From Laburnicola sp. R22_1 (lineage: Eukaryota; Ascomycota; Dothideomycetes; Pleosporales; Didymosphaeriaceae), in contig JACONQ010000021.1 in the NCBI GenBank assembly GCA_014281115.1, positions 930,001 through 994,000 of the forward strand: a stretch of 64,000 bases of DNA. Direction: 5' to 3'. Positions 42,982-53,400 of this stretch are shown piece after piece. Within the stretch, counting starts at the first letter, position 1. Every line of letters starts with the position of its first letter. The position numbers and the translations under genes are program-made. Under the pieces are notes generated by a model that ran no database searches, had not been told where the DNA came from, and saw nothing but the letters and a program-made list of their open reading frames with translations.

Positions 42982-44828
42982 ACGTGAGTGTCAAGCGAGT
43001 GGCCATGCTAGGCGAGTGGCCACCCCCAATGAACTTTTGGGGCTTTTGAACTTCAAACCTCAATGTCTCAACCACCTGACCTCGAACAGCTCTCAAAAGA
43101 AGACAGGATTAAATTAGCCCTCCAGGCAATTAAATCGCCCGAAAAACTAAGCGTGCAACGCGCTGCTACTATCTACAACGTGTCTCGAACGACCCTCCGC
43201 CGCCGACGCGTTGGGAAGATGTCACCACGCGATACTCATCCTAAATCATCAAGCCTTTAAAAGACTGAAGAGGAGGCGCTTAGACACTATATAAAGAAGC
43301 TAGATGCGCAAGGATTTGCGCCAACACTGCGTTCTGTGGAAGATATGGCCAACTAACTACGTGCTGCGCGTGGTGACAAGCCTGTTGGCCCAAGATGGGC
43401 CTCAAACTTCGTCAAACGCGAGGGCGAGCTTAAATCCCGTTTGAATCGACAGCGCGATCGTCAGAGAGTCTTGTGCAGCGATCCAGAGGTTATTAGGCCC
43501 TGGTTTAACCTTGTACCGAATATCAAGGCCAAGTACGGTATACTGGACGAAGATACCTACAACTTTGACGAGACTGGCTTTACTATGGGCGTCGGAAACC
43601 GAGTCAAAGTAGTTACTGCTTCAGAGAGACGCACTGAGCCCATTGGCGTCCAGCAGGGAGACCGTGAGTGGGTGACTCTTATCGCCGCCGTCAACGCGAT
43701 GGGCTGGGCAATCGCGCCCTACCTTATCTTCAAAGCAAAGAACCACGACGCGTCCTGGTACCCTGATTTGAAGCCCTAATGGCGCATTGGGGTCAGCGAC
43801 AACGGCTGGACTACAAATGAGGTTGGTGTAGCCTGGTTAAGGCACTTTATTAAGCAGATAAGGGAGCGGAGAGTGAGTAGCTATGTGCTGCTCGTTATTG
43901 ACGGCCACGAGAGCCACAAGTCGCTTGCCTTCTAGGATCTCTGCGAGGAGAACAAGATAATTACCCTCTGTATGCCTCCACACTCGTCGCACATCTTGCA
44001 GCCGCTTGATGTTAGGTGTTTTGCCCCCTTAAAGCAGGCATACAGCAAAGAGATCAGAGTCTTGGCAATAGACCATATTGGCCGAATCGACAAAAAGGCC
44101 TTTATTGCCTCCTTTGCGAAGGTTTTTGAGCCTGCGTTCTTAAAGACAAATATCCAATTAAGCTTCAGAGCAACTGGCTTAGTGCCTTATGACCCATTGG
44201 TGGTGCTATCGAAGCTTGAAGTCAAACTTCGCACGCCAACACCGCCCGCACCAGGGACCACCCAATGGAACCCCAAAACACCAAGCAACGCCGCTGAAGT
44301 AGAGGCTCAATCTACGCTGCTTCGCAATCGCATTCAAAAACATCAGGGTTCCTCACCTTCTCCTATGGTTAAGATAGTTAATCAACTTAGAAAGGGCACT
44401 GAGATGATACTGCATTCACAGACGTTGCTAGCTGCCCAAGTGCTGCAGCTTGAAGCGTCAAACAGAGCAGCTTCTGAGCGCAAATCGCGCAAAAGAAAGC
44501 GGATTCAGGAGGGCGGAGACCTATCAAAGGAAGAGGCAGAGGATTTAGGAGCCCAATTAGACGTTAGGGCGCAGGTAGAGGGGGAAACGCGTGAAGGTAG
44601 AGCACGAGCAGGTGCAGGTAAGCAGCGCAAAAGGCACTGTAAGCGCTGCAGGGAGACAGGACACAATTCGCGCACGTGCGAAAAAGATAGAGTAGAGGTT
44701 ACCGATTAATTCTATATATTACGCATTGCAGTAGGTTGTTGTAGTGTTGAGTAAGTACGTGCAGAAGGCCTAAAAGTTCATTGGGGGTGGCCACTCGCCT
44801 AGCATGGCCACTCGCTTGACACTCACGT
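42982..44828 (+). mobile_element. Pogo/Fot1-type DNA transposon P6, 1847 bases
   Basis: Flanked by TA at 42980-42981 and 44829-44830. The terminal inverted repeats are about 60 bases and start ACGTGAGTGTCAAGCGAGTG, nearly perfect. They contain two copies of GCGAGTGGCCA at a 17-base period. The transposase is on the plus strand. Confidence 0.9.
43063..44709 (+). pseudogene. Pogo-type transposase of P6 with C-terminal zinc knuckle and four stops
   Basis: One frame of 549 codons from ATG 43063 (MSQPPDLEQLSKEDRIKLAL) to TAA 44707, interrupted by TAA 43258, TAA 43354, TAA 43777 and TAG 43933. The N-terminal helix-turn-helix reads LSVQRAATIYNVSRTTLRRR. The DDE triad is intact in YNFDETG (43559), LLVIDGHESH (43888) and HILQPLDV (near 43993). 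A basic C-terminus ends in a CCHC zinc knuckle, HCKRCRETGHNSRTC (residues about 526-540), with C-x2-C-x4-H-x4-C spacing. The other five elements do not show this motif. All four stops can be explained by single C-to-T or G-to-A changes. Confidence 0.88.
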
Positions 44829-45079
44829 TATAGAATTTTTGCCTATACTATAAGCGCCTTTTCAAGTTTTCTATTAAGTTGTTGTACTATAATATAAAGC
44901 TAGTAGGTAAGATATAATTAATGGGTAATTCTAAATATAACCACGGGATCGGAAATGGAACCGTGCATCCGATTAGCAGGTAAAGAGTCCATTTCTGATC
45001 CGAAGAGACCACTTCTGGGAACTGTTTACTATAAATTACGTTTACTAGTGCTTTTTTTTTAAATATATCCACTACGAAT
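44829..45079. promoter_or_regulatory. Spacer upstream of the membrane-protein pseudogene
   Basis: About 250 bases with no gene; presumably the former promoter of the next gene. AT-rich next to P6. Confidence 0.35.
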
Positions 45080-46077
45080 ATGCTGAGAACGGGAATATTA
45101 CTGGCAACTTTTATCATTACTGTAGTCTCTATTGGTCTGATAGGGCGAATTCTGAGTGAGAGCAACGCTAAGACCGGTATCCTGACCCTAAGTGTAAGGC
45201 TACATCTTCTGCTCTTGTGCGAAGAGATTGGCTAACAGGATCAAAACTATAGTTCAATTCAACTAATATACTCCCGGATAGTCCCTTCCAGAAGTTGCGT
45301 ACCGTTCAAAATCGCGATATTTTTCAAGATATCCAGAGCAAGGTAAATAGTGTTAAAGATGCAGCCACGACTGGCCTTCCAGGCGCTATTGCGACTCCCA
45401 TCCAAGATATCCAGAGCAAAGTCAACAGTGTTAAAGACGCAATCGCGACTGGCCTTCCGGATGCTATCGCGGCTCCCATTTAAGAGATCGAGAAATATAT
45501 TCCTAAGAATTTCTCACTAGGCACAAAAGAGTTCTGTGTCGGCATTAGGCACAACATAACCTGTAAAAATTTGCCACTAAGCCTCTCGGATCTAGTGCCG
45601 GACATTGCTCAAAACTTGTCAGATGTTGCTCAAATCCTGCCAGATACTCTCGAAAAACCCCTTCAAGATCAACTACACAAGGTACAGGAAAAGCTTCAAG
45701 AAAAACTTCAGCCTCTGGAGCACACCCTAACAAAAGTCACCATTCAATATATCCAATATTGCTTAGTTGCTGGATTAGTCCTTCTAGTAATTATTGCTAT
45801 TCTTTTTGCCTGCGCAGTTTTTAGCGGGTTATTCAGCATCACAAGCATTCTTACAAGGCTCACTATTGGATTGAGAGTGGTAATGGTCTTGGGTTTGATA
45901 TGTTGCGCCCTTCTTTTTATACCTACCGTCATTTTAGGGCTATTCCAGGCGAAGACCAAGGCATTACCATCTGGGATTGAAGTAGAAAAAGGAGAAGTCG
46001 GAGGGTTGTGCATCGGAGCTCTCTGCTGCGCCGTCGTTATGACAATTTTAACTACTATCACACCAACTGTCATCTAA
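45080..46077 (+). pseudogene. Fungal multi-pass membrane protein broken by two nonsense changes
   Basis: Exon 1 45080-45176 and exon 2 45239-46077 (intron 62 bases with CTAAC at the 3' side) give an in-phase frame of 311 codons, interrupted by TAG at 45250-45252 and TAA at 45481-45483. Layout: an N-terminal membrane segment (LLATFIITVVSIGLIG); a region with two 26-residue repeats (DIQSKVNSVKDA...); a lumenal-type segment with Cys (FCVGIRHNITC); and an amphipathic helix region (LQDQLHKVQEKLQEKL). Three C-terminal hydrophobic segments follow (near 45760-45830, 45880-45940, 46003-46070). The overall plan recalls SUR7/PalI-like fungal cortical membrane proteins, but I do not recognise the family. 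The second stop aligns with CAA in the first repeat copy, so CAA to TAA is directly supported. Confidence 0.7.
45328..45483 (+). repeat. Two-copy 78-base in-frame tandem repeat
   Basis: Copies at 45328-45405 and 45406-45483, each encoding 26 residues that begin DIQSKVNSVKDA. They differ by scattered substitutions, including the final codon: CAA in copy 1, TAA in copy 2. Confidence 0.9.
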
Positions 46078-46733
46078 AAGGGTAACTTATTTAAGTTTTA
46101 AAAATGTTACGGCTAGACTGTTTACAGTTAACTCCTTGGCAGGTCCAGGGCTATATAAGTAGCTTTCTCTCGATAGTTCACACTCAACGCAGTTTCCCTC
46201 CATTTACTAGAGCCTATCTGCTCTTACAAAAAAATAGCAAATGGAGGAGGTTGCAAACCATACATAGCTTTAGACACGATAATGCATCTATTAACAGAAG
46301 TACTTATATAAAACATATGTTAAGTGAAGGTAGAAGGAATTTAGAGATGCAAGGCAAGTTCTAACGCGCTCCTGTTTGTCGGAAATAATATTCTCCGCCA
46401 CTCGACCTCGGGCTTTGCGTGTTCCCCCCGTTTCCGTGTATTGTCCATTCGCTCATCGACATACATCATTGTCTCATCTTTTACGTTTTCCAGAGCCATG
46501 ACCCTGACCTGAGTATTGGATATCGCTTGTTCTAATTCATCAATCTTGCACTTGAGTTGGTTGAAATGGCGGCGGACAACTATAATATGTATGCTTCGTA
46601 AAACTCTAGGCGTTTAACAAATCACTTACAGATTGGGCCGGACAGAATTGTGTTCCCAGACCGGCTGGGCTGTGGCAATGGTGTCTCACCATGCCCCTTC
46701 AGCTAATCTTCGGGAATTGTACCATCTTCCATC
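46078..46733. other. Spacer without recognised gene
   Basis: AT-rich for the first 300 bases, then of moderate GC. The frame at 46104-46364 has no recognisable features. The right end contains the presumed 3' flank of the Sir2-like gene on the other strand. Confidence 0.4.
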
Positions 46734-47826
46734 TCAACGGATGCGGGGTTCCCTACATGGAAATAGTTGCCTTCTAGCTTGTTTGGCGAAAACAGTATCG
46801 ATTACCCTACTATTATATCGTTTGCTGTTAGGAACTGCATCACCTGATTCGTAACTGTCCACTACCATGGGAAGCACTTCATCATAACATTAACAGACAA
46901 AATAAATAAATATGCTGCTGTCGAAAACCAACAAATATATGTTCCTACCCTGACACAGCCAACGCAAATTTATCACAATCGCCGAGAAATTGATAATCCA
47001 TCTCGAAATCGTCCCTAAGTTTTGGAGGCTCCCGGTTGACCCACACCGTTAAGCATTCCTTGTTGCCTGACTTTGCCTTTTCGCAGAGCTTCTCAACAAA
47101 GTCCCTCAAATCACCAATCTCTAACCTTGTTCCTACAATGATGACTGCGTCAACGGGCTGATGTAGATCATTGTTAAAAGTTGCCAATATCTCTGACTCC
47201 TCGGGATTGCATTCTCCATAAAGTAGTACGTTTAATCAAAGGCTGCCCGTAGAGCGTCGTCGTTTGCCCTCCAGCTCTCGCTGCTTCTGCTCTTTTTCGC
47301 ACATCGGGCAGCGCTTATTTACTAGTTGAGGGAATGATTCTGCCATAACACAAAAAGTATGCCGAGGACGAATACTGCATCTAAGCGTGTCGACCCGACC
47401 GTGAAGCATGACCGTCCTCTGAGATAGCGAAGGAAGTCTATCGCTGCGGCAGTCGATGTTTTGGGTGTAATGTCGTTGTACGCGACCACACTGAGCCCAT
47501 GCTTCCATGAAGCGGTCACATGATGTGAGGTCCGAGGTCGAAGCGGATTTAAATATAGTCAACAGCTGGTTGTGCAACTGGGTAGCTCGTTCAGGGATGC
47601 AGTACGCAGATGAGTGGTATAGGTTTTGGCTTGACATTCTAGTCCTTGAAAAACTGCGAAAGTTGTCCACTATGGCTAAATTAGGATACCCTTCTAGTGG
47701 AAATGATTGGTTTAAGAACTTACCGCCTGCATTAGTGGAGATTCCGGCTCCACTAATGATCACGATGTTTTTCTTCACGCTCAGATCCTTCTTCAGTCGC
47801 TCTATTTGTGATAGGCCCTCGATCGA
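46734..47826 (-). pseudogene. Sir2-type NAD-dependent protein deacetylase, broken by one TGA
   Basis: Read on the minus strand: exon with GLSQIERLKKDLSV...IISGAGISTNAG (about 47826-47724); intron 47723-47670; exon 47669-46949; then probably intron 46948-46855 and a tail exon 46854-46734. Sir2 signatures are GAGIST, FRSFSRTR, TQNID, the catalytic His in MLHGRVD, a Cys pair set for zinc (RCSIRPRHTFC and RCPMCEK), NVLLYGE, and AVIIVGTRLEI. The family would remove acyl groups from lysines in chromatin or metabolic enzymes using NAD. Breaks: TGA at 47236-47238, just before NVLLYGE where relatives usually have Arg, so CGA to TGA is likely. No in-frame ATG is seen upstream, so the start is lost or lies in an exon I cannot place. 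The usual IPDFRS reads VDNFRS. Confidence 0.75.
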
Positions 47827-47829
47827 CGC

Positions 47830-48861
47830 ATTTGAAATGTAACTAGGTCCATTTTTCCTGACTTTCTGGACACATGAAACTTTCCGCTAGCAGCACCTTG
47901 AATACGATTGTTTCGCCATTTTAATGTTGGAGATGGTGTTGTGCAAAGCGCTGGACAAGAGGAAGAAGAGCTGTAGGAATGGAAAAGAATGCATGTTATA
48001 AGATAGGAGAAGCCCTAATATATACCCAAAATGCACATGACGGATAGGGTTAGTAACTCGAGCACAGCCATGGGCTGCTTCATGCAAAACTCACTGTTTT
48101 CACACAGGCTACGTACGAGATCGGGTTCTAACTGGACAGCTCAAGGCTGCAGCGTTTAAACGGATCCATTTGACTTAATGCCTGCGTAGTCATGTGCTGA
48201 GCTGGCGAAAAACAGCCTTGGAGGTGGGGAAGCTTCCATATTAGACTTAGTCCTTTAACGGCTACAGCATTAAGTGCCAAGTTTGGCTCGGCCCCTTCCC
48301 ATGCGCAGCTAATAGGCTGTGCTTGGGCAGTGGATCCTTAGGGCAGCTAGCTAACAGACATGATGCTAGCAAAGAACGCCAGCCATTTGTTTCTCAAGGC
48401 TAGGATGGCAGTGAATTCCTAGCTGGACCCCGCTGGGACTGCCTGTGGGCTGGGCAGATCTTGAGTCCTCAATGGTCAGCGCTTAAGTGACGTCTCAGGG
48501 GCCGCGGCTGGCTGGTATGGCATAAACGGAAACACTCTAAATTCTGGTAGCTTCCGCTAAGACTAGGGAGTGAGCCTGGAATCCACTCTTCTGCATCCCG
48601 TGTAAGGCAGTAACAGTGCCGGTTTCAGCTTCGAGTCTGCTCACTCCTACAGAGATAGGGCGGGTTGCATAACAGAACACGGATACGGTGCCTTAATTGC
48701 TTCGAAGATGCTTAAAGCAGGAATGAATTACATTGCTAACGGAGGAAATCTGTGCGGAACTATCTCTAATTTAAACTTGAAATCTACCTATTGCAAGATC
48801 AGGGGAAAGGGTGGTGAACCGGGAGCAGGAAAAATAAGTCTATCGATTTGATTCGGTGAGC
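47830..48861. other. About 1 kb without recognised gene
   Basis: Sequence of ordinary composition, with no long frame on either strand and no repeat match elsewhere in the window. It may contain the missing 5' end of the Sir2-like gene near 47830-47900. Confidence 0.45.
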
Positions 48862-49068
48862 ATGGTGCTGTCGTACTCGAAGGCCAGGCGGGCTGCTAAC
48901 AACAACTACTCGAAGCTAACTCAGACCCGCTACGCAAAGTTCACCAAGTTGTGCACCGATTATGACGCCCACATCTATTTCCTAGCCTATCGCAATGGCC
49001 GATTCAACGGCTTCATATCTACAGAAGAGGAAGGTCAGCCATGGTCACCACCAGATCGAGATACTCTC
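48862..49068 (+). pseudogene. MADS/SRF-like small fungal gene, truncated by a copia LTR
   Basis: ATG 48862 opens 69 codons (MVLSYSKARRAANNNYSKLT...) that run straight into the LTR at 49069. The segment RYAKFTKLCTDYDAHIYFLA followed by YRNGRFNGFIS and WSPPD resembles the short MADS/SRF-type DNA-binding domain of multi-copy fungal genes (K-x(3)-L-C-x(2)-D-A-x-(I/V)-Y, then R-x-G-R-(F/Y), then W-x-P-P). The usual basic residues before it are partly replaced by Asn and Ser. The remainder of the gene is not visible on the other side of the element. Assignment is tentative. Confidence 0.4.
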
Positions 49069-49249
49069 TGTGGGCGGGCAGGCATATGAGGACAACAAGC
49101 TATATTACTATTTGCAGAAAAGAGTGTGGAGTGAGGAGTCTACCGAGGAAGAAAGGAGAGGGCGAGAGCTTTATCTTGAGGGTAGTGGTCTGTGCACCTG
49201 GATGGAACCTTCTACACACACCACCTCTGACGTAAGTCACGTGGCTACA
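49069..49249 (-). repeat. C5 3' LTR, 181 bases
   Basis: Plus strand starts TGTGGGCGGGCAGGCATATG and ends CACGTGGCTACA. Next to it at 49250-49260 lies a C-run that is a purine tract on the element's strand. Confidence 0.75.
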
Positions 49250-49371
49250 CACCCCCCCAGCTGCGGTGTACCCACACCAAAGCAAATGCTCTGTACTATA
49301 CTAGAATAGGTAGTAAACAATAGAATCTAAAGTAGAGTCCTCCTTAAGCTTCTTCTATAGATATCCTTTAA

Positions 49372-49563
49372 TGTGGGCGGGCAGGCATATGAGGCATATG
49401 AGGACAACAAGCTGTATTGCTATCTGCAGAAAAGAGTGTGTGGAGTGAGGAGTCTACCGAGGAAGAAAGGAGAGGGCGAGAGCTTTATCTTGAGGGTAGT
49501 GGTCTGTGCACCTGGATGGAACCTTCTACACACACCACCTCTGACGTAAGTCACGTGGCTACA
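49372..49563 (-). repeat. Solo LTR of the C5 family with target duplication TTTAA
   Basis: 192 bases, nearly identical to the C5 3' LTR, with a small duplication of GGCATATGA near its start. Flanked by a perfect 5-base duplication TTTAA (49367-49371 and 49564-49568). This shows an independent insertion followed by LTR-LTR recombination. Confidence 0.85.
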
Positions 49564-50275
49564 TTTAACGTCTTGCATGCCAAGTTGCCTTATAAAGTCG
49601 GTGTGCTTTTGACGTACAAGGCTCTTAGTAAGTCCGTCGGCTGGCATCTGATTAGTAGGCTTCCACTGGACTAATACGCATCCTTCTGCCTACTCTTGTC
49701 TTAGCCAGTGCTAGTAAGTGTCGACGTGGCGTAGTTTTATAAACAGCTTGACATTGTCCTTAGTAATGATACCTACTGTCTATAGGTTATCGTAGTAAAT
49801 AGTTGGCGTAATATCTAGGTCGAATTTAATGTGTTTGAATAGTCGATTCCACGCTTAAAGCTCGCTAGCAGCTGTTAACAGAGCTAGAAGCTCTGCCTTA
49901 GTGGTCGACTTGGTAACCGAGCGCTGTCGTGTCGCTTTCCAGTCAATAGGCATGCCAAGGAGCATAAAAAGGTATCCCTATAAGCTTCGCCTAGTCTCTA
50001 GGTCGTCTGCGAAAGCTGCGTCTAATGCTCTATAGAATAGTGGCTCACTGTTAACTAGTTCTGCACCCCCTAAGCTCGAACTTAGATAGATAGTTTGACT
50101 GTCAGTATTGGATTCGTCCTTGCTATAGTCTCCTTGAGCACCTATAGCGAGTGTCTTCGTGCCAATCAAGTACCTCCATACGTGGTGTACTGCGCTGATA
50201 TGTTTCTGGCCTGGGTTCTGTAGGTAGCGAGATAGCTCTGAGTGAGCTTGTGCGACGTCTGGCCGTGTGTACATC
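49564..50275 (-). pseudogene. RNase H / pol end of C5
   Basis: Minus-strand block from RPDVAQAHSELSRYLQNPGQKH through a YWHxLRQE region to MPADGLTKSLVRQKHTDFI. The order is that of copia RNase H and pol C-terminus. Broken by TAG stops. Distinct from C1-C4 in sequence. Confidence 0.8.
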
Positions 50276-50427
50276 TGTAAGGGATAAGTAGGGTAGCAAT
50301 TAGGAATGAGAGACTGAGTTGATTGTAACAAGCTGAACAGAGAAACTGCTTAAGTAGCAGAATCGTGATCAGCAACTAGTCTACATCAGGTTGGTGGTAT
50401 TATGTGATATCGTACTCCACACTAACA
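50276..50427 (-). repeat. C2 left LTR (3' LTR), 152 bases
   Basis: Begins TGTAAGGGATAAG and ends ACTAACA; very close to the C1 LTRs. Confidence 0.93.
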
Positions 50428-53400
50428 CACCTCCCACAGCACAAAGGTAGCGGAGTGCTGTAAAGTATAACAAAGCAAAATGAGTGAACAGAGGGCCTCC
50501 AGGGCACCTCTCTAGAAAGAACTCTATTAGGTAACGACAGATGTGACAAACTTATCCTCTAAACTAATAACTTGTTAGCAGATATTAGTCATTCCCAATT
50601 GCTGTAAGAATCGCTTGTGCTTGCTACTATTAGAGAGAGACTTTATTAATCTATTAGCGGGCATATTAGCAGTTCCCATCCAGGTAACGTCAATGTTCCC
50701 AGCTTTAACTTGCTCGCAGATCCACATCTAATGTACTTTGATATGTCTAAGCTTTGTGTTAAGCTTTTCTTTGTCCTTGTTGGCAATAGAGACTATTTGC
50801 TAGTTATTATAGTACAACGTAGGTCGAACCTCTAGATTAAACCTAATAGCTTTAAAGGTGTTTATCCACTAGGATAACTTAGTGCCAGCAGTTAATAGGG
50901 CAAACAATTCGGCCTTAGTAGTTAATTTAGTAACAAATCTTATGATTTTTGCCTTCTAATTAATGACTATACTGTAGAGCTTAAACACATAGGCGAATAA
51001 GCTTTAAGCAGTATTAGGATTGTTAGCAAACGCGGCATTAGAGGCACTAAAGAATAACAACTCCTTAGCTTCCTTATTGTCAATTTAACTAATGTAGTTG
51101 GCGTTCTTAGAGCGTGCTGTTATTGCTCTAATTGCCCAGAATCGGAAGTCATATAAGTATTGCCACACAGACTTAACAGTAGTAAGATACTTTTGGCTTA
51201 GATTATTTAGATAGCGGGCAAGTATTAAGTGCGCTTTTGCCACGTTAGGCCGGGTGAAATATAAAATAAAGCCAAGGCATCTAACTAGGATCTAATATAG
51301 GTGGGTGCGCTCCGCGTTAGGTTTATCTGTACTTAGGGGGAGATAAGACTCGCGCAGAGGGACCTTAGGGTGTTAGCTGCCCTAAAGAAGATTGTGGTTG
51401 TGGCAGACTTTTGCAATATAGGAGTCTTGGATTATCTAGACTTTGCCTTTCGCATAGTTTCTAATAATGCGTATTCCTAGAAACTAGTATAGTTCTCCTA
51501 AGCTTCGTGTCTCGTATTGTTTTGTGAACTCGCGTTAAAACTATTAATGATATTATTAATCGCCTTTGCAGAAAAGGACGACAATATTATCTACGTAATA
51601 GAATAGTATTAGCTTACTATTAGTAAATAGGCAAGGGATACCCTTAACTTAAGTGAAGCTTATATTAACAAGGGTCTTCTTTAGGTGTTTGTGCCACAGC
51701 GCTAGGGCATCCTTAAGCCTATACAGTGCTCGGCGTAGTCGCATTATATTGCCTAGTCTGTCTTAGAACCCATCTAGAGTCCAGACGTAATAGAGTTAGG
51801 CTAGGTACGCATTAAGAAAAGCATTCTTAACGTTGTACTAGTAGGCAAGGAGTCTAAAGGCGCACATAATAGCGATAAGGAAGTGGAGCGTTTAAGCTGT
51901 AAGGGTGGCTGCGTAGGTATTATCCTAAGTTGTCTGCAAATCTTCTCTTACAACTAGTTAAGCTTTGTAGCTAGTTAAGTAGCCATTAGTATTAAACTTA
52001 TATGTAAAAACCCATATTAGCGGCAGGGTCTTAGCATCTGGGTGCTCCTTTATATTATCTTTTACCTTCTTAAATACACCTTTGTAAATGTAACGGTAGT
52101 AGGTAAGTTTAGAGTTGCTGCCTACAGATCTACTATTGCCTATACTAGTTTATTGCTGCCTATACTTGTTTACTACTACCTAGATTGCCTATTAGTATAT
52201 ATCCTAGGTACTACTCATATTTAATACAATAAGTGTTGCCTCGACTTTCGCCTTTTAGCTATAACCGCTATAGTAAAGCTGCTTCTTAATCTCCTTATCC
52301 GCAGCAGCGAACCACTTATTAGTATTAGGGCGGGATTTAACCTCAGCCTAGTTCTTTAGTGGCAGTAGCAGTTAATTACAGTGAACCTTTAACTCTTTAT
52401 TTAGGGGCAGTTGCACAATTACTATAGCAAACATTTGCTAGTACAGAGAAGCGTGCGTACTAAAATGGTTCCCAGGCGTATTGTCTCCTCTACTACCTCC
52501 CTGACAACAGGACCCTAGAACGATATTGTCTGCAGTAATATTAGGGTTTGTCTGTCTTAGAGCGTTATTCTAATAGCGGTTTAGCGCAGTATCTCTAGAA
52601 GTAATCTCTCTCTAGCCTTTTAGTTAAGAACAATTATAAGTGCTAGGTACTAGTGTCTCTTAGGGTGTAAGTAATCCTTTATAGGCCTCCTATTAAATCT
52701 ACTCTTTAGCATTATCTGGCCTAGTAGCCTCTTCTTCTTAATTCTTAACATTATCCTTAACTATATGTTAACGATATGTTATATCACAATAGATCTACTT
52801 AATAATAGAATCTTCCTCCTTGTCTAATAAATTAATATTAAGGACTCTAACTACGCGTTGTATCTCCTCTATTATAGGCTTAAGTTGTAGAGCTGAGTAG
52901 CGTTAGTCTTATACAAAGACAATATTACGTGTTCGAATAACACTATTAGCCCCAGAAACCTATACACAGAAGATATTCGTTCCTTTGTATCTAACTAGCC
53001 ATCTAGTAATCGACCTTGACTCGAGCTTGTCACCTTTGGCCACCTTAGTATTATAGAATAGGGCTTTGGCACCAATAACGTCTATATGTGTAAGAGACAG
53101 CTTTACCTTACGTATATATTTGTAGGGCGTCTTTTAGTTAAGAACCTCTATTGGCAATTAATTAAGGATGTAAATAGCTGTTAGGCATAACTTATTAGCT
53201 AGTTCCTTAGGCAAATTTGCTTTAATCCGCAAAGCTCTTGCTATAGTAATAATAAGGTTACTAGCCTTCTTAAGCAGGCTAGTCATTTCTTCTGCACTAA
53301 TAGCACGTCGCTTAGCTGTAATACCTAGGTCTTAAAAGACCTCTTAGAGATTAGCATAACCCTTTTTATTATCACAGCGAACGTATACAATAATCGCGTT

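Larger units (their letters stand above)
49069..50275 (-). mobile_element. 3' end of copia element C5 (pol end, 3' tail, 3' LTR)
   Basis: Oriented on the minus strand. RNase H/pol remnant at 49564-50275, then a 122-base 3' tail (49250-49371) ending in a purine tract (minus strand GCTGGGGGGTG), then the 3' LTR at 49069-49249. A solo LTR of the same family (49372-49563) is inserted between pol and the tail. C2 begins at 50276, so the rest of C5 lies beyond the tandem C2-C3 block and outside the window. C5 itself inserted into the MADS-like gene. Confidence 0.78.

Noticed and set aside
45177..45300. Frameshift in the membrane-protein gene near 45256
   Set aside because: Using the intron 45177-45238 with phase 1 puts both exons in one frame; only the two nonsense codons remain.
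49069..49563. Two LTR copies read as a short complete element with 122-base interior
   Set aside because: The right copy has its own TTTAA duplication, and the 122 bases end in the purine tract of C5, so the arrangement is a 3' LTR plus a solo LTR.
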